In this document: piece after piece, positions 49,653 to 57,791 of the stretch
How positions within the stretch are numbered: the first letter of the stretch is position 1
How the letters are laid out: every line of letters begins with the position of its first letter
NCBI RefSeq assembly: GCF_008642315.1
Contig: NZ_CP029192.1
Span: 7,564,001-7,628,000, forward strand
From: Streptomyces venezuelae
Lineage (GTDB): Bacteria > Actinomycetota > Actinomycetes > Streptomycetales > Streptomycetaceae
Direction: 5' to 3'
DNA length: 64,000 bases
Position numbers and translations under genes: made by a program
The notes under the pieces: generated by a model
What the model was told of the DNA's origin: nothing
Database searches by the model: none
The model's input: only the letters and a program-made list of their open reading frames with translations

Positions 49653-50588
49653 TCAGCTCGCCAGCAGGACCGTGCCGACCAGGGCGAGCCCCGCGCCCGC
49701 CGCCTGCACCCCGCGCAGACGTTCCTTCAGGACCGCACGCGCCGCCAGCGCCGTCACCACCGGGTAGACGGAGGAGAGGACCGCGGCGACGGTGACGGGG
49801 CCGCTCTGCGCGGCCATCGAGTACGTGCCGTTGGCGGCGACGTCCGCGAGGCCGACGAAGGCGAGAGCGGGGAGTGCCGCCCGCACGACGCCCATGCCGT
49901 ACCGCTTGCCCCCGGAACCCGTGACACCTTCGGAGTCCTCGGAACCCTCGGTCGCGGGTCCTTCCGCGTCTGGGGCCTCGGGAAGCGCCCTCCCGCCCCG
50001 CCGCACGGAGACGAACAGCGCCGCGCCGCCCGCCGCCACGTTCGTCACCCGCTGCACGAACAGCGCGAGGAACAGCCCGGTCAGGCTGCTCGACGCCTCG
50101 GCGATCAGCGCCATCACGCCGCCGAACCCGAACGCGGCGAGGAGGGTGAGCAGGACGGCCCGCCGCTGCACGGGAGCGCCCCGCACTTCGGGCCCGCCCG
50201 CGAGCACGATGCCCGAGACCGCGACGGCGATGCCCGCGAACTGGGCGAGGCCCGGCCGTTCGCCCAGCACGAGACCGACACCGACGGGTACGGCGACGCC
50301 GAGCGACCCGAGCGGCGAGACGACGCCCATCGGGCCGAGGGCCAGGGCCTTGTAGAAGGCGAGCATGGCGACGGGCCCGACGAGGCCGGCGGCCACCGCG
50401 AACCACAGCCGCGGCCCCCACTCGGTCCACCCGCCGGTCGCGATCACCACGGCTCCGAGCACCGCCACCGCGATGGTCTGCGAGACGACCACCACGGTGA
50501 GGGCGGGGACGCGCCGCGTCAGCATTCCACCGCCGAAGTCGGCGAGGCCCCACAGCAGACTGGTGGCCAGGGCGAACAGTGCGGTCAT
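49653..50588 (-). CDS. EamA/DMT-family transporter
   Basis: A 311-residue exporter with ten predicted helices. ATG 50586-50588 follows GCGAGG. Helix 1 is ALFALATSLLWGLADFGGGM; the first EamA unit ends AGIAVAVSGIVLAGG and the second ends AAGAGLALVGTVLLAS. A Glu/Ser/Gly-rich loop of about 35 residues joins the two units. It is divergent from an XRE-cupin regulator, a layout in which the regulator senses a metabolite exported by the transporter. Substrate unknown. Its stop is 28 bp from the convergent acetyltransferase gene. Confidence 0.87.
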   Translation of the reverse strand: MTALFALATSLLWGLADFGGGMLTRRVPALTVVVVSQTIAVAVLGAVVIATGGWTEWGPRLWFAVAAGLVGPVAMLAFYKALALGPMGVVSPLGSLGVAVPVGVGLVLGERPGLAQFAGIAVAVSGIVLAGGPEVRGAPVQRRAVLLTLLAAFGFGGVMALIAEASSSLTGLFLALFVQRVTNVAAGGAALFVSVRRGGRALPEAPDAEGPATEGSEDSEGVTGSGGKRYGMGVVRAALPALAFVGLADVAANGTYSMAAQSGPVTVAAVLSSVYPVVTALAARAVLKERLRGVQAAGAGLALVGTVLLAS

Positions 50589-50650
50589 CAGGGAGCCTCG
50601 CAGTACAGTGTGTTGAACCATCCGGGAGCTTCGGGTGCACCACACCGTAG

Positions 50651-50664
50651 TTCAGTATCCTGAA
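50651..50664. promoter_or_regulatory. Candidate XRE-cupin operator
   Basis: TTCAG-TATC-CTGAA is a perfect 5-bp dyad 29 bp before the regulator GTG and between the divergent starts. A TACAAA box (50673-50678) downstream may be the -10 element. Confidence 0.45.
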
Positions 50665-50692
50665 CCCTGTCATACAAAATATTGGACGGAAT

Positions 50693-51277
50693 GTGTCGGA
50701 CCTCGACCAGCTGACCCAGTCGCTCGCCCGTAACCTCAAGCGCTGGCGCAACGAGCGGGGCTTCACGCTCGACGCGCTCGCCGCCCGCGCGGGCGTGAGC
50801 CGCGGCATGATCATCCAGATCGAGCAGGCCAGGACCAACCCGAGCGTGGGCATCACGGTGAAGCTCGCGGACGCGCTGGGCGTCAGCATCACCACCCTCC
50901 TCGACTACGAACAGGGCTCACATGTCCGGCTCGTGCCCCCGGAGCAGGCGGTCCGCATGTGGTCCACGGAGGCCGGCAGCAGCACGACGCTCGTCGTGGG
51001 GGCCGAGGCGCGCGGGCCGTTCGAGCTGTGGTCGTGGCGCCTGATGCCGGGCGAGGGCAGCGACTCCGACGCCCACCCGCCGGGCACCATCGAGCTGCTG
51101 CACGTCACGCGCGGCGAACTGACGCTCGTCGTGGACGGCACGGAGCACACCGTCCCCGCCGGGACCGGCGCCACCTTCGAGGCCAACGCGCCGCACGGCT
51201 ACCACAACAAGGGCGCCGAACCGGTCGAGATGACCATGTCGGTCTCGGTGCCGCCGGCGCACGCGGGCTCCTACTGA
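50693..51277 (+). CDS. XRE-family regulator with cupin domain
   Basis: A 194-residue cytosolic regulator, GTG 50693 after GGACGG. The N-terminal helix-turn-helix is LKRWRNERGFTLDALAARAG then VSRGMIIQIEQARTNPSVGI (residues 15-55). The C-terminal cupin_2 barrel (about 105-190) reads SDAHPPGTIELLHVTRGELT, LVVDGTEHTVPAGTGATFEA and NAPHGYHNKG; His residues could bind metal, although the first cupin motif has few of them. Such PuuR/SutR-type proteins sense small metabolites. The divergent EamA exporter is the likely target. Confidence 0.9.
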   Translation: MSDLDQLTQSLARNLKRWRNERGFTLDALAARAGVSRGMIIQIEQARTNPSVGITVKLADALGVSITTLLDYEQGSHVRLVPPEQAVRMWSTEAGSSTTLVVGAEARGPFELWSWRLMPGEGSDSDAHPPGTIELLHVTRGELTLVVDGTEHTVPAGTGATFEANAPHGYHNKGAEPVEMTMSVSVPPAHAGSY

Positions 51278-51290
51278 ACGCCCGGAAGAG

Positions 51291-51314
51291 CGGCTCGGCG
51301 CGAGGCCGAAGCCG
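51291..51314. terminator. Hairpin between convergent genes
   Basis: CGGCTCGGC (51291-51299) pairs with GCCGAAGCCG (51305-51314) with one bulged A and a 5-nt loop, in the 66-bp gap between the XRE-cupin and CoA-transferase gene ends. Confidence 0.55.
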
Positions 51315-51343
51315 CCCGGTTCCTTCATGCCCTCGATGAGCGC

Positions 51344-52546
51344 CTACCGGCAGACCCCTTCCGCGCGCAGCCGCGCGACGTCGTCCGGGCCGTGGCCCAG
51401 CTCGGCGAGGATCGCGGCGGTGTGCTCGCCCGCCTCCGGCACCGGGTCCATGCGCGGGGCGACCCCGGAGAGGATGGCCGGGGGCAGCAGGGCCTGTACG
51501 GGCTCGGACGTGCCCGGCACGCGGATGTCCTGCCAGCGTCCGCGCTCGGTGAGCACCGGATGGGCCAGGAACTCGTGCACCGAGTTGACCCCGGCGTTGG
51601 CGATGCCCGTACGGTCGAGCAGCTCCATCGCCGCGTCGCTGCCGAGCTCCGCGAACCGCTCGGAGATGATCGCGTCGAGTGCGTCGCGGTGCTCCACGCG
51701 GTCGGAACCGGTGACGAAGCGAGGGTCGTCGGCCAGCTCGGGCCGCCCGAGGAACTCGCGGCACAGGGCGACCCATTCGCGCTCGTTCTGCACCGAGAGG
51801 AGGACGTCCTTGCCGTCGGCGGCCGTGAACGGGCCGTACGGCGCGACCGTCGCGTGCCGGGCGCCGACCCGGGGCGGCTGGGTGCCGCCGTACCGCGTGT
51901 AGTAGGCGGGCTGCCCCATCCACTCGGCGAGCGCGTCGAAGAGGGACACCTCGACGGCCGGGGCACGCCCCGTCGTCGCCCGTGTGTACAGCGCCGACAG
52001 GATGCCGCTGTACGCGTACATCCCCCCGGCGATGTCCGCGACGGAGATCCCCGCGCGCGCCGCCTCGTCCGGGGTGCCGGTGAGCTGGAGCAGCCCGGTC
52101 TGGCACTGCAGGAGCAGGTCGTACGCCTTGCGGTCGGCCCACGGCCCGTCCGTGCCGTAACCGCTGACGGTGCACGTGATCAGGGACGGGTGGCGCTCCC
52201 GCAGCTCCGCCGCGCCGAACCCGAGCCGCTCGGCCGCGCCCGGCGCGAGGTTCTGCACGAACACGTCGGCGCCCGCGACGAGCTCCGCGAGGATCGCCAG
52301 GCCCGGTTCCGACTTCAGGTCGAGGGTGATCGACTCCTTGGACCGGTTGAGCCAGACGAAGTAGCTGGCCTGCCCCCGCACGGTGGTGTCGTACCGCCGT
52401 GCGAAGTCGCCGCCGCCGGGCCGCTCGACCTTGATGACCCTGGCGCCCAGATCGGCGAGCTGCCGGGTGGCGAAGGGCGCGGCGACGGCCTGTTCGAGAC
52501 TGACGACGGTGACACCGGCGAGGGGCAGGCGAGGGGGAGGCGGCAT
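51344..52546 (-). CDS. CaiB/BaiF-type (family III) CoA transferase
   Basis: A 400-residue enzyme that moves CoA between carboxylic acids. ATG 52544-52546 follows AGGAA. Family III features: LAGVTVVSLEQAVAAPFATR, LADLGARVIKVERPGGGDFA, SLDLKS-type strand (ITLDLKS), and the catalytic Asp in DRKAYDLLLQCQTGLLQLTG. GMYAYSGILSALYTRATTGR and VEVSLFDALAEWMGQPAYY are also typical. Formyl-, carnitinyl- and succinyl-CoA transferases belong here; the substrate cannot be told. It stands alone, divergent from the membrane-ATPase fusion gene 79 bp away. Confidence 0.9.
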   Translation of the reverse strand: MPPPPRLPLAGVTVVSLEQAVAAPFATRQLADLGARVIKVERPGGGDFARRYDTTVRGQASYFVWLNRSKESITLDLKSEPGLAILAELVAGADVFVQNLAPGAAERLGFGAAELRERHPSLITCTVSGYGTDGPWADRKAYDLLLQCQTGLLQLTGTPDEAARAGISVADIAGGMYAYSGILSALYTRATTGRAPAVEVSLFDALAEWMGQPAYYTRYGGTQPPRVGARHATVAPYGPFTAADGKDVLLSVQNEREWVALCREFLGRPELADDPRFVTGSDRVEHRDALDAIISERFAELGSDAAMELLDRTGIANAGVNSVHEFLAHPVLTERGRWQDIRVPGTSEPVQALLPPAILSGVAPRMDPVPEAGEHTAAILAELGHGPDDVARLRAEGVCR

Positions 52547-52625
52547 GCGACGTTCCTGTCCGACTGGATTTCTATTAATCCCAACGGGTGGCTCGAATTC
52601 AGATTGTCGGCGGCGGACCACAAGA

Positions 52626-53924
52626 ATGACCAACCTCACGGCCGTTGGAGGTCTCGTGTCCCGCTCCACCTCGTCCCCGCCGAAGATGACCACGCTGGGG
52701 TGTGCTCTCTTCGCGACCCGGTGGCTCCAAGCACCCCTGTACTTCGGCCTGGTGGCCGCGCAGGGGGTGTACGTCTACAAGTTCTTCAACGAGTTGTGGC
52801 ACCTCATCCATCACGTCATCAGCGGGCATGCCGACGAGACGCACGTCATGCTCGCCGTCCTCAAGCTCGTCGATGTGGTGATGATCGCCAATCTGCTCAT
52901 CATGGTGATCGTCGGAGGGTACGAGACGTTCGTCTCGCGCATCGGACTCCAGGGCCACCGGGACCAGCCCGAGTGGCTCTCGCACGTCAATTCCAACGTC
53001 CTGAAGGTCAAGCTCGCCACCGCCATCGTGGGCATCTCGTCGGTGCATCTGCTCCAGATGTTCGTCGACGTGCACCACACACCCCGGCACGACCTGCTGT
53101 GGGGAACGGTCATCCACATGGCGTTCATCGCCTCCGCGGCGATCCTCGCCTACATGTCCGGGCCCATGGCGGCCCACGAGGCCAGGGCGCGTGCCGTGAA
53201 GGACGCCGGGCGGGCCGCCGTCATCCCCGCGCAGCGGGACGGCGGGGCCGACGGTGGAGGCGGTGACGGCGGTGCGGCGGCCGAGCTCTCGACCGGCGCG
53301 GAGGAGCGCATCGAGGCCGCCGGGTTCCCGTCGAGGAAGGTCCTTGAGATGTTCGACGAGGGGCATCTGCGGTCGCCCGAACCACAGGTGATCACCCGCC
53401 TCGGCAAGGTCGACTTCGTCACCCGCAAGGCGAACGTGGTGCTGCTCGGCGGGCCCGGCACCGGCAAGACGCACCTGGCGGTCGCCCTCGGCGTACGCGC
53501 CTGCCAGGCCGGCCACCGGGTGCTGTTCGCGACCGCCGCCGAGTGGGGCGCCCGGCTCGCCGACGCGAAGGCCGCGGGACGGCTGCGCGAGGAACTGGCC
53601 GGCCTCGACGCGTACCCGGTGCTCGTCATGGACGAGGTCGGCTACGTGCCCTTCGAGACCGACGTCGCCCACCTCCTCTTCCAGCTCGTCTCGCACCGCT
53701 ACGAGCGGGGCTCGCTGATCGTCACCGGCAACCGGCCGCTCGGCCGCTGGGACGAGGCGTTCGGCGACAGCGCGACGGCGTCCGCGACGGTGGACCGGCT
53801 GGCCCACCACGCGGAGGTCGTCACCCTCGACGCGGACAGCTACCGCACGCGCCGCCTGGACGGCACGCAGGTCATGGGCGCGGGCGGCACGGGGGCAGGG
53901 GCGGGATCCGCCACGGGTTTCTGA
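52626..53924 (+). CDS. Fusion: UPF0114/YqhA membrane domain plus IstB-type ATPase
   Basis: One uninterrupted frame of 432 codons encodes two unrelated modules. Residues about 22-180 match UPF0114 (YqhA): ATRWLQAPLYFGLVAAQGVY, LVDVVMIANLLIMVIVGGYE, HRDQPEWLSHVNSNVLKVKL and SVHLLQMFVDV, with four predicted helices. A Gly/Asp/Ala-rich linker (195-225) leads to residues about 230-412, an IS21 IstB-like AAA+ ATPase: Walker A GGPGTGKTH (275-283), Walker B VLVMDEVGY (DE 336-337), sensor 1 Asn369, and DRLAHHAEV. No istA or terminal repeats lie nearby. Start could also be GTG 52656 (GGAGG 4 nt upstream). A 12-bp terminator follows. Function unknown; a membrane-tethered ATPase is implied. Confidence 0.85.
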   Translation: MTNLTAVGGLVSRSTSSPPKMTTLGCALFATRWLQAPLYFGLVAAQGVYVYKFFNELWHLIHHVISGHADETHVMLAVLKLVDVVMIANLLIMVIVGGYETFVSRIGLQGHRDQPEWLSHVNSNVLKVKLATAIVGISSVHLLQMFVDVHHTPRHDLLWGTVIHMAFIASAAILAYMSGPMAAHEARARAVKDAGRAAVIPAQRDGGADGGGGDGGAAAELSTGAEERIEAAGFPSRKVLEMFDEGHLRSPEPQVITRLGKVDFVTRKANVVLLGGPGTGKTHLAVALGVRACQAGHRVLFATAAEWGARLADAKAAGRLREELAGLDAYPVLVMDEVGYVPFETDVAHLLFQLVSHRYERGSLIVTGNRPLGRWDEAFGDSATASATVDRLAHHAEVVTLDADSYRTRRLDGTQVMGAGGTGAGAGSATGF

Positions 53925-53933
53925 GCGGACGCA

Positions 53934-53963
53934 CGACGGCGACGGTACGTCCCGTCGCCGTCG
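53934..53963 (+). terminator. Terminator after the UPF0114-IstB gene
   Basis: CGACGGCGACGG (53934-53945) pairs perfectly with CCGTCGCCGTCG (53952-53963), loop TACGTC. It starts 10 bp after the stop codon and supports a single-gene unit. Confidence 0.85.
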
Positions 53964-54150
53964 CCCGGCGCCCCGGCCTGCGGTGCGATTCGGACGCGAG
54001 CCCGACGACGGGCCGACGCACGCATGCAGCACGCAGTTCAGGCGGCGCCGTCACCGTGCTGATGAGGTGCCGGCGCGGAGCCGCAGCGGCACCGACCGTC
54101 GACTCCCCGTCTCCGTCGTCGTCCCCACCGAACCGAGAAACGGAACCGTC

Positions 54151-54900
54151 ATGCCCTCGACGCCGCTCGTCGCGACCCCCACCACTTCGTACGTCACCTC
54201 CATCGCGGACACCACCGAACAGATCAGGGCGGCCCAGCGGCTGCGCCACCGCGTCTTCGCCGAAGAGCTCGGCGCCGCCCTCGACACGCCCCTGCCCGGC
54301 CACGACATCGACACGTTCGACGACCTCGCCGACCACCTGATAGTCACCGACACCTCGACCGGCGACGTCGTCGGCACGTACCGGATGATCCCGCCGGGAC
54401 GGGCCGAGCACTCCTACTCGGACGGCGAGTTCGAGCTCGTCGCCCTCAACGCGCTGCGGTCGTCCACCGTCGAGGCAGGCCGGTCCTGCGTCCACCCCGA
54501 CCACCGCTCCGGCGCCGTGATCAACCTGATGTGGTCCGCGCTCGCCCGCTACGTCCTGCTCTCCGGCCACCGCTACCTGGCAGGCTGCGCCTCCGTCCCG
54601 CTCGCGGACGGCGGGCGCGCCGCGACCGCCGCCTGGCTGCTCGGCACGGCCAAGCACGCGGCACCGCCCGAGCTGCGCGTCCACCCCCGGCGCCCCTGGA
54701 CCCCCGGCGGCCCGGCACCGGAACGCCCGACCTACGCCGACCTGCCGCCCCTGCTGCGCGGCTACCTCCGGCTCGGCGCGTGGGTGTGCGGGGCCCCCGC
54801 CCACGACCCGGAGTTCGACGTCGCGGACTTCTTCGTCCTCCTCGACACGGAACGCCTCAGCGCACGCCACCGCCGCTACTTCCTCGGCGAGGACGCGTGA
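54151..54900 (+). CDS. GNAT/hemolysin-like N-acyltransferase (OlsB-like)
   Basis: A 249-residue protein of the Acetyltransf_5 group used to N-acylate ornithine in ornithine-lipid synthesis. ATG 54151. Features: EQIRAAQRLRHRVFAEELGA, GHDIDTFDDLADHLIVTDTS, GTYRMIPPGRAEHSYSDGEF, and VEAGRSCVHPDHRSGAVINL, the ExGRSCVhPdyR motif of OlsB. ALARYVLLSGHRYLAGCASV continues the fold. It overlaps the next gene (TGATG), a lyso-lipid acyltransferase-like protein, matching an olsB-olsA order. Streptomyces are reported to make ornithine lipids; assigning this pair to it is well supported by motif and context but not proven. Confidence 0.82.
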   Translation: MPSTPLVATPTTSYVTSIADTTEQIRAAQRLRHRVFAEELGAALDTPLPGHDIDTFDDLADHLIVTDTSTGDVVGTYRMIPPGRAEHSYSDGEFELVALNALRSSTVEAGRSCVHPDHRSGAVINLMWSALARYVLLSGHRYLAGCASVPLADGGRAATAAWLLGTAKHAAPPELRVHPRRPWTPGGPAPERPTYADLPPLLRGYLRLGAWVCGAPAHDPEFDVADFFVLLDTERLSARHRRYFLGEDA

Positions 54901-55775
54901 TGAGCGCGTGGACGGTCGACCGCGGCTGTCCGGCGTCCTGTGCCACCGAACCGGACCCGCGCGTGCCGCTCGGTGAACTAGCGCGCCGGTACGCCACGTT
55001 GACGTACGCCCTGACACGGGCCGTGGCCCGCGGCGACCGGCTCGCCGAACCCGAGGTCCTCCGGACCGAGGCGCGCGCGGTACTCGGCGCGCTCGGGGTG
55101 GGCGTGGAGCGCGTGGAGGGGTCGCCGAGTGCTGAGCGTGTGCCGTTCAGTGTGCGGGCGGACGGGGTGGGCACCCTCGTCGTCGCCAACCACATCTCCT
55201 GGCTCGACGTCGTCGCCCTGCTCGCCGTCGAGCCGGTGAGCGTCCTCGCCAAGCGCGAGGTCGGCCGGTGGCCGGTGGTCGGCGCGCTGGCCCGGCGTGC
55301 GGGCACGCGGTTCATCGACCGGGACGGCAGCCCGCGCGGACTGCCCTGCCTCGTCGCGGAGTTGGCCGACGCCCTGCGCGCCGGCACGTCGGTGCTCGTC
55401 TTTCCCCAGGCGACGACGTGGTGCTCGGTGACGGGTGGCCGGTTCCGGCGGGCGGCCTTCCAGGCGGCGGTCGACGCGGGCGCGCCCGTCCGTCCGGTGA
55501 CGGTCGAGTACCGCCAGGGCGGTGGGCCGAGCACGGCCGCCGCCTTCCTCGGCGAGGAGGACTTCACCGCGTCGCTGCGCAGGGTGGCGGGCGCCCGCGG
55601 CCTGAGCGTACGGGTCACGGCGAGCACTGCGCTGTGGGGCACCGACCGACGCGTGCTGGCCGCTGCGGCGAGGCGCGCCGTTCTGGGGACCGACCCTTCG
55701 ACCGCGGCCTCCTGTGGTCCGTTTGCACCGAGTTGCCGCGAAGCGGCGCTCGCCCGGAAGGGTCCCTATCGGTAG
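54900..55775 (+). CDS. PlsC-like 1-acyl-glycerol/lyso-ornithine-lipid acyltransferase
   Basis: A 291-residue acyltransferase, ATG 54900 overlapping the preceding stop. The catalytic motif I is NHISWLDVVAL (NHxxxxD). Motif II with Arg is AGTRFIDRDG. Motif III, normally FPEGT, reads FPQATTW here, so the Glu and Gly that help bind the acyl acceptor phosphate are altered. This may fit an acceptor without phosphate, such as lyso-ornithine lipid, for which OlsA is the enzyme. N-terminal 70 residues are helical without a clear membrane span. Forms a two-gene unit with the OlsB-like gene. Confidence 0.82.
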   Translation: MSAWTVDRGCPASCATEPDPRVPLGELARRYATLTYALTRAVARGDRLAEPEVLRTEARAVLGALGVGVERVEGSPSAERVPFSVRADGVGTLVVANHISWLDVVALLAVEPVSVLAKREVGRWPVVGALARRAGTRFIDRDGSPRGLPCLVAELADALRAGTSVLVFPQATTWCSVTGGRFRRAAFQAAVDAGAPVRPVTVEYRQGGGPSTAAAFLGEEDFTASLRRVAGARGLSVRVTASTALWGTDRRVLAAAARRAVLGTDPSTAASCGPFAPSCREAALARKGPYR

Positions 55776-56008
55776 CGGAGTTGAGAGGGTACGCTGAGTA
55801 ACAGCCCGTGATCTGTTGTTGCCGTTAGCGCTGCGATGACCTTCCGGCGACCTCTCGGGCCCGGAGTGGGCCCCCACGCCAGCGGCTGCTTTCAGTGGAA
55901 CTCTGCTTCCGTCCCGTAGCACCGCACGAAGGGCCGCGCGGCGGATCCGGACTCCGCGTCCGCCGCCGCCTGTCCTTCGAACCGGCGCACCAAGGCATTG
56001 GACCTGCC

Positions 56009-56371
56009 ATGCGCGACTACTTCGCGGACGACCTCCTGCTCATCATGCCCACCGCCCACAGCCCCGGCGTGCGGCTTTCCGGCGAGGTCGTGAGCACACA
56101 TCGCGGGCCGCTGGCTCTCGCGCTGACCGACCAGACCCAGAGCAACGGCCGGGGCCGTACGCAGGCGGACGAGATCCTCATCGACCTCACCGGCGTCCAC
56201 TACCTGGCCAACAGCGGCCTGGAGACCCTGGTCGCCTTCGCCGTCCATCTCCAGCCCCCGCAGTGCCTGGTGGTGCGCGCCACCCCGGGACTGGACCTGC
56301 GTGACCGGATCGCGGCGCGCGGCTGGGACCGCATGGATACGTTGCGGCTCGACGAGATCTCCGGCGCGTAG
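56009..56371 (+). CDS. STAS-domain protein
   Basis: A 120-residue protein with an anti-sigma-factor-antagonist-like STAS fold: GVRLSGEVVSTHRGPLALAL, ADEILIDLTGVHYLANSGLE and TLVAFAVHLQPPQCLVVRAT. The phosphorylatable Ser position of classical antagonists (DxSxxxxLD) reads VHYLANSGLETL, with Ser present in NSGLE. ATG 56009 has no strong ribosome site, and longer in-frame starts exist up to 55895. It may take part in a partner-switching stress cascade. GGGTAC at 55787 resembles a SigB-type -10 box but lacks a clear -35. The 233-bp gap before it holds no gene. Confidence 0.68.
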   Translation: MRDYFADDLLLIMPTAHSPGVRLSGEVVSTHRGPLALALTDQTQSNGRGRTQADEILIDLTGVHYLANSGLETLVAFAVHLQPPQCLVVRATPGLDLRDRIAARGWDRMDTLRLDEISGA

Positions 56372-56412
56372 CGGCACCGCCGAGGCCGGGCCGCGTGCCG
56401 CGCGCACGCGGC

Positions 56413-57432
56413 CTACTCCTTGCGTCCGGACCCCGTGGAGCCCCGCACCACCAGTTCCGGCATGAAGACGAACTCGCCGTGCGGCGCGGGCGTCCCGCCG
56501 ATCTCCTCGAGCAGCGCGCGGACCGCCGCCTGGCCCATGGCCTGTACGGGCTGGCGGATCGTGGTCAGCGGCGGGTCGGTGAACGCGATGAGCGGCGAGT
56601 CGTCGAAGCCGACGACCGAGACGTCCCGCGGCACGCTCAGGCCCAGGTCGCGGGCGGCGCGGATCGCACCGAGAGCCATCATGTCGCTGGCGCACACGAT
56701 GGCGGTGCAGCCGCGGTTGATGAGGGTGGTGGCCGCGGCCTGGCCGCCCTCCAGGGTGTAGAGGGAGTGCTGGATCAGCTCCTCCGACGCCTCGTCGTCC
56801 AGGCCCAGGCGCTCCAGCAGGCCGAGCCGGAAGCCCTCGATCTTGCGCACGACAGGGACGAACCGCTTGGGACCCACCGCGAGGCCGATGCGCGTGTGGC
56901 CGAGCGACGTCAGGTGCGTGACGGCGAGGCGCACGGCGGCGCGGTCGTCGGTGGAGACGAAGGGGGCCGCCACGTCCGGCGAGAAGCCGTTGACGAGGAC
57001 ATAGGGAACACCCTGGGCACGCAGCACCTCGTACCGCTCCGTGTCGGCGGTGGTGTCGGCGTGCAGGCCCGAGACGAAGATGATGCCGCTGACACCGCGA
57101 TCGACGAGCATCTCGGTGAGCTCGTCCTCGGTGGAGCCGCCGGGAGTCTGCGTCGCGAGGACCGGCGTGTACCCCTGGCGGGTCAGAGCCTGCGCGATGA
57201 CCTGCGCGAACGCGGGGAAGATCGGGTTGTCCAGCTCGGGCGTGATGAGGCCGATGAGCCCCGCGCTGCGCCGGCGCAGCCGTACCGGGCGTTCGTACCC
57301 GAGCACGTCGAGGGCGGCGAGCACCGCCTCGCGGGTGCCGACGGCCACCCCGGGCTTGCCGTTGAGGACGCGGCTCACGGTGGCTTCACTGACCCCCGCG
57401 TGGGCTGCGATGTCGACAAGCCGTGCGGTCAT
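56413..57432 (-). CDS. malR: MalR, LacI-family maltose repressor
   Basis: A 339-residue repressor. The LacI helix-turn-helix and hinge are VDIAAHAGVSEATVSRVLNG then LDVLGYERPVRLRRRSAGLI. The periplasmic-binding-like core includes DNPIFPAFAQVIAQALTRQG and VGFDDSPLIAFTDPPLTTIR. It is divergent from malE across a region with CTTGCAG-type boxes, the arrangement described for S. coelicolor malR-malEFG, where MalR represses the transporter and is released by maltose or maltodextrins. TACAGT 8 bp before the ATG suggests a near-leaderless promoter. A close paralogue is encoded after aglA. Confidence 0.92.
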   Translation of the reverse strand: MTARLVDIAAHAGVSEATVSRVLNGKPGVAVGTREAVLAALDVLGYERPVRLRRRSAGLIGLITPELDNPIFPAFAQVIAQALTRQGYTPVLATQTPGGSTEDELTEMLVDRGVSGIIFVSGLHADTTADTERYEVLRAQGVPYVLVNGFSPDVAAPFVSTDDRAAVRLAVTHLTSLGHTRIGLAVGPKRFVPVVRKIEGFRLGLLERLGLDDEASEELIQHSLYTLEGGQAAATTLINRGCTAIVCASDMMALGAIRAARDLGLSVPRDVSVVGFDDSPLIAFTDPPLTTIRQPVQAMGQAAVRALLEEIGGTPAPHGEFVFMPELVVRGSTGSGRKE

Positions 57433-57791
57433 GGCACTGGACTGTACCTGTCATCGAGGTGATTGCCCACTGTCTGTCAGTTCTTGTGGAAGCTTGCGGA
57501 AAGAGCTGTCTTGCAAGAGCCTTGCAGTCGCCTTCATCGCCTCCGATGTCCCCGCGCTCTCCACTCAAGCGCCGATGTCAGCCGCTCAGCGGCCCTGTCA
57601 AGCGCGAGTCGGGCCACGGTAAGGACACGCAGATGTAACGATCGCTGGCCCTTGCAGAAATTTTCCGCAAGGTCTTTCGGCAAGATTCCAACGCTGTTAC
57701 GTTCCTGGCAACCCGGCGCCGCCGTCCAGAGCGGCCAGCAGGAGGCACCTCTTCGTCTCCCTTGATTCCGGGATCAGTTGAAGGAGTTCAC
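57433..57791. promoter_or_regulatory. malR-malE intergenic control region with CTTGCAG boxes
   Basis: The 359-bp gap has two clusters of heptamers. Cluster 1: CTTGCGG (57493-57499), CTTGCAA (57510-57516, also the palindrome CTTGCAAG) and CTTGCAG (57521-57527). Cluster 2: CTTGCAG (57651-57657) facing CCGCAAG (57665-57671) and CGGCAAG (57678-57684), forming an inverted pair around AAATTT. CTTGCAG repeats are known MalR/catabolite-control elements at Streptomyces mal and amylase promoters. AAGGAG precedes the malE ATG. No gene lies in the gap. Confidence 0.8.

Noticed and set aside
53280..53924. An IS21 insertion sequence
   Set aside because: Only the IstB-like domain is present, fused in frame to a membrane domain. 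No istA, terminal inverted repeats or target duplication could be seen.
55787..55792. A SigB-type promoter (GGGTAC) before the STAS gene
   Set aside because: The -10-like motif is there, but no matching -35 GNNT is found 14-16 bp upstream, so it is mentioned only as a possibility.
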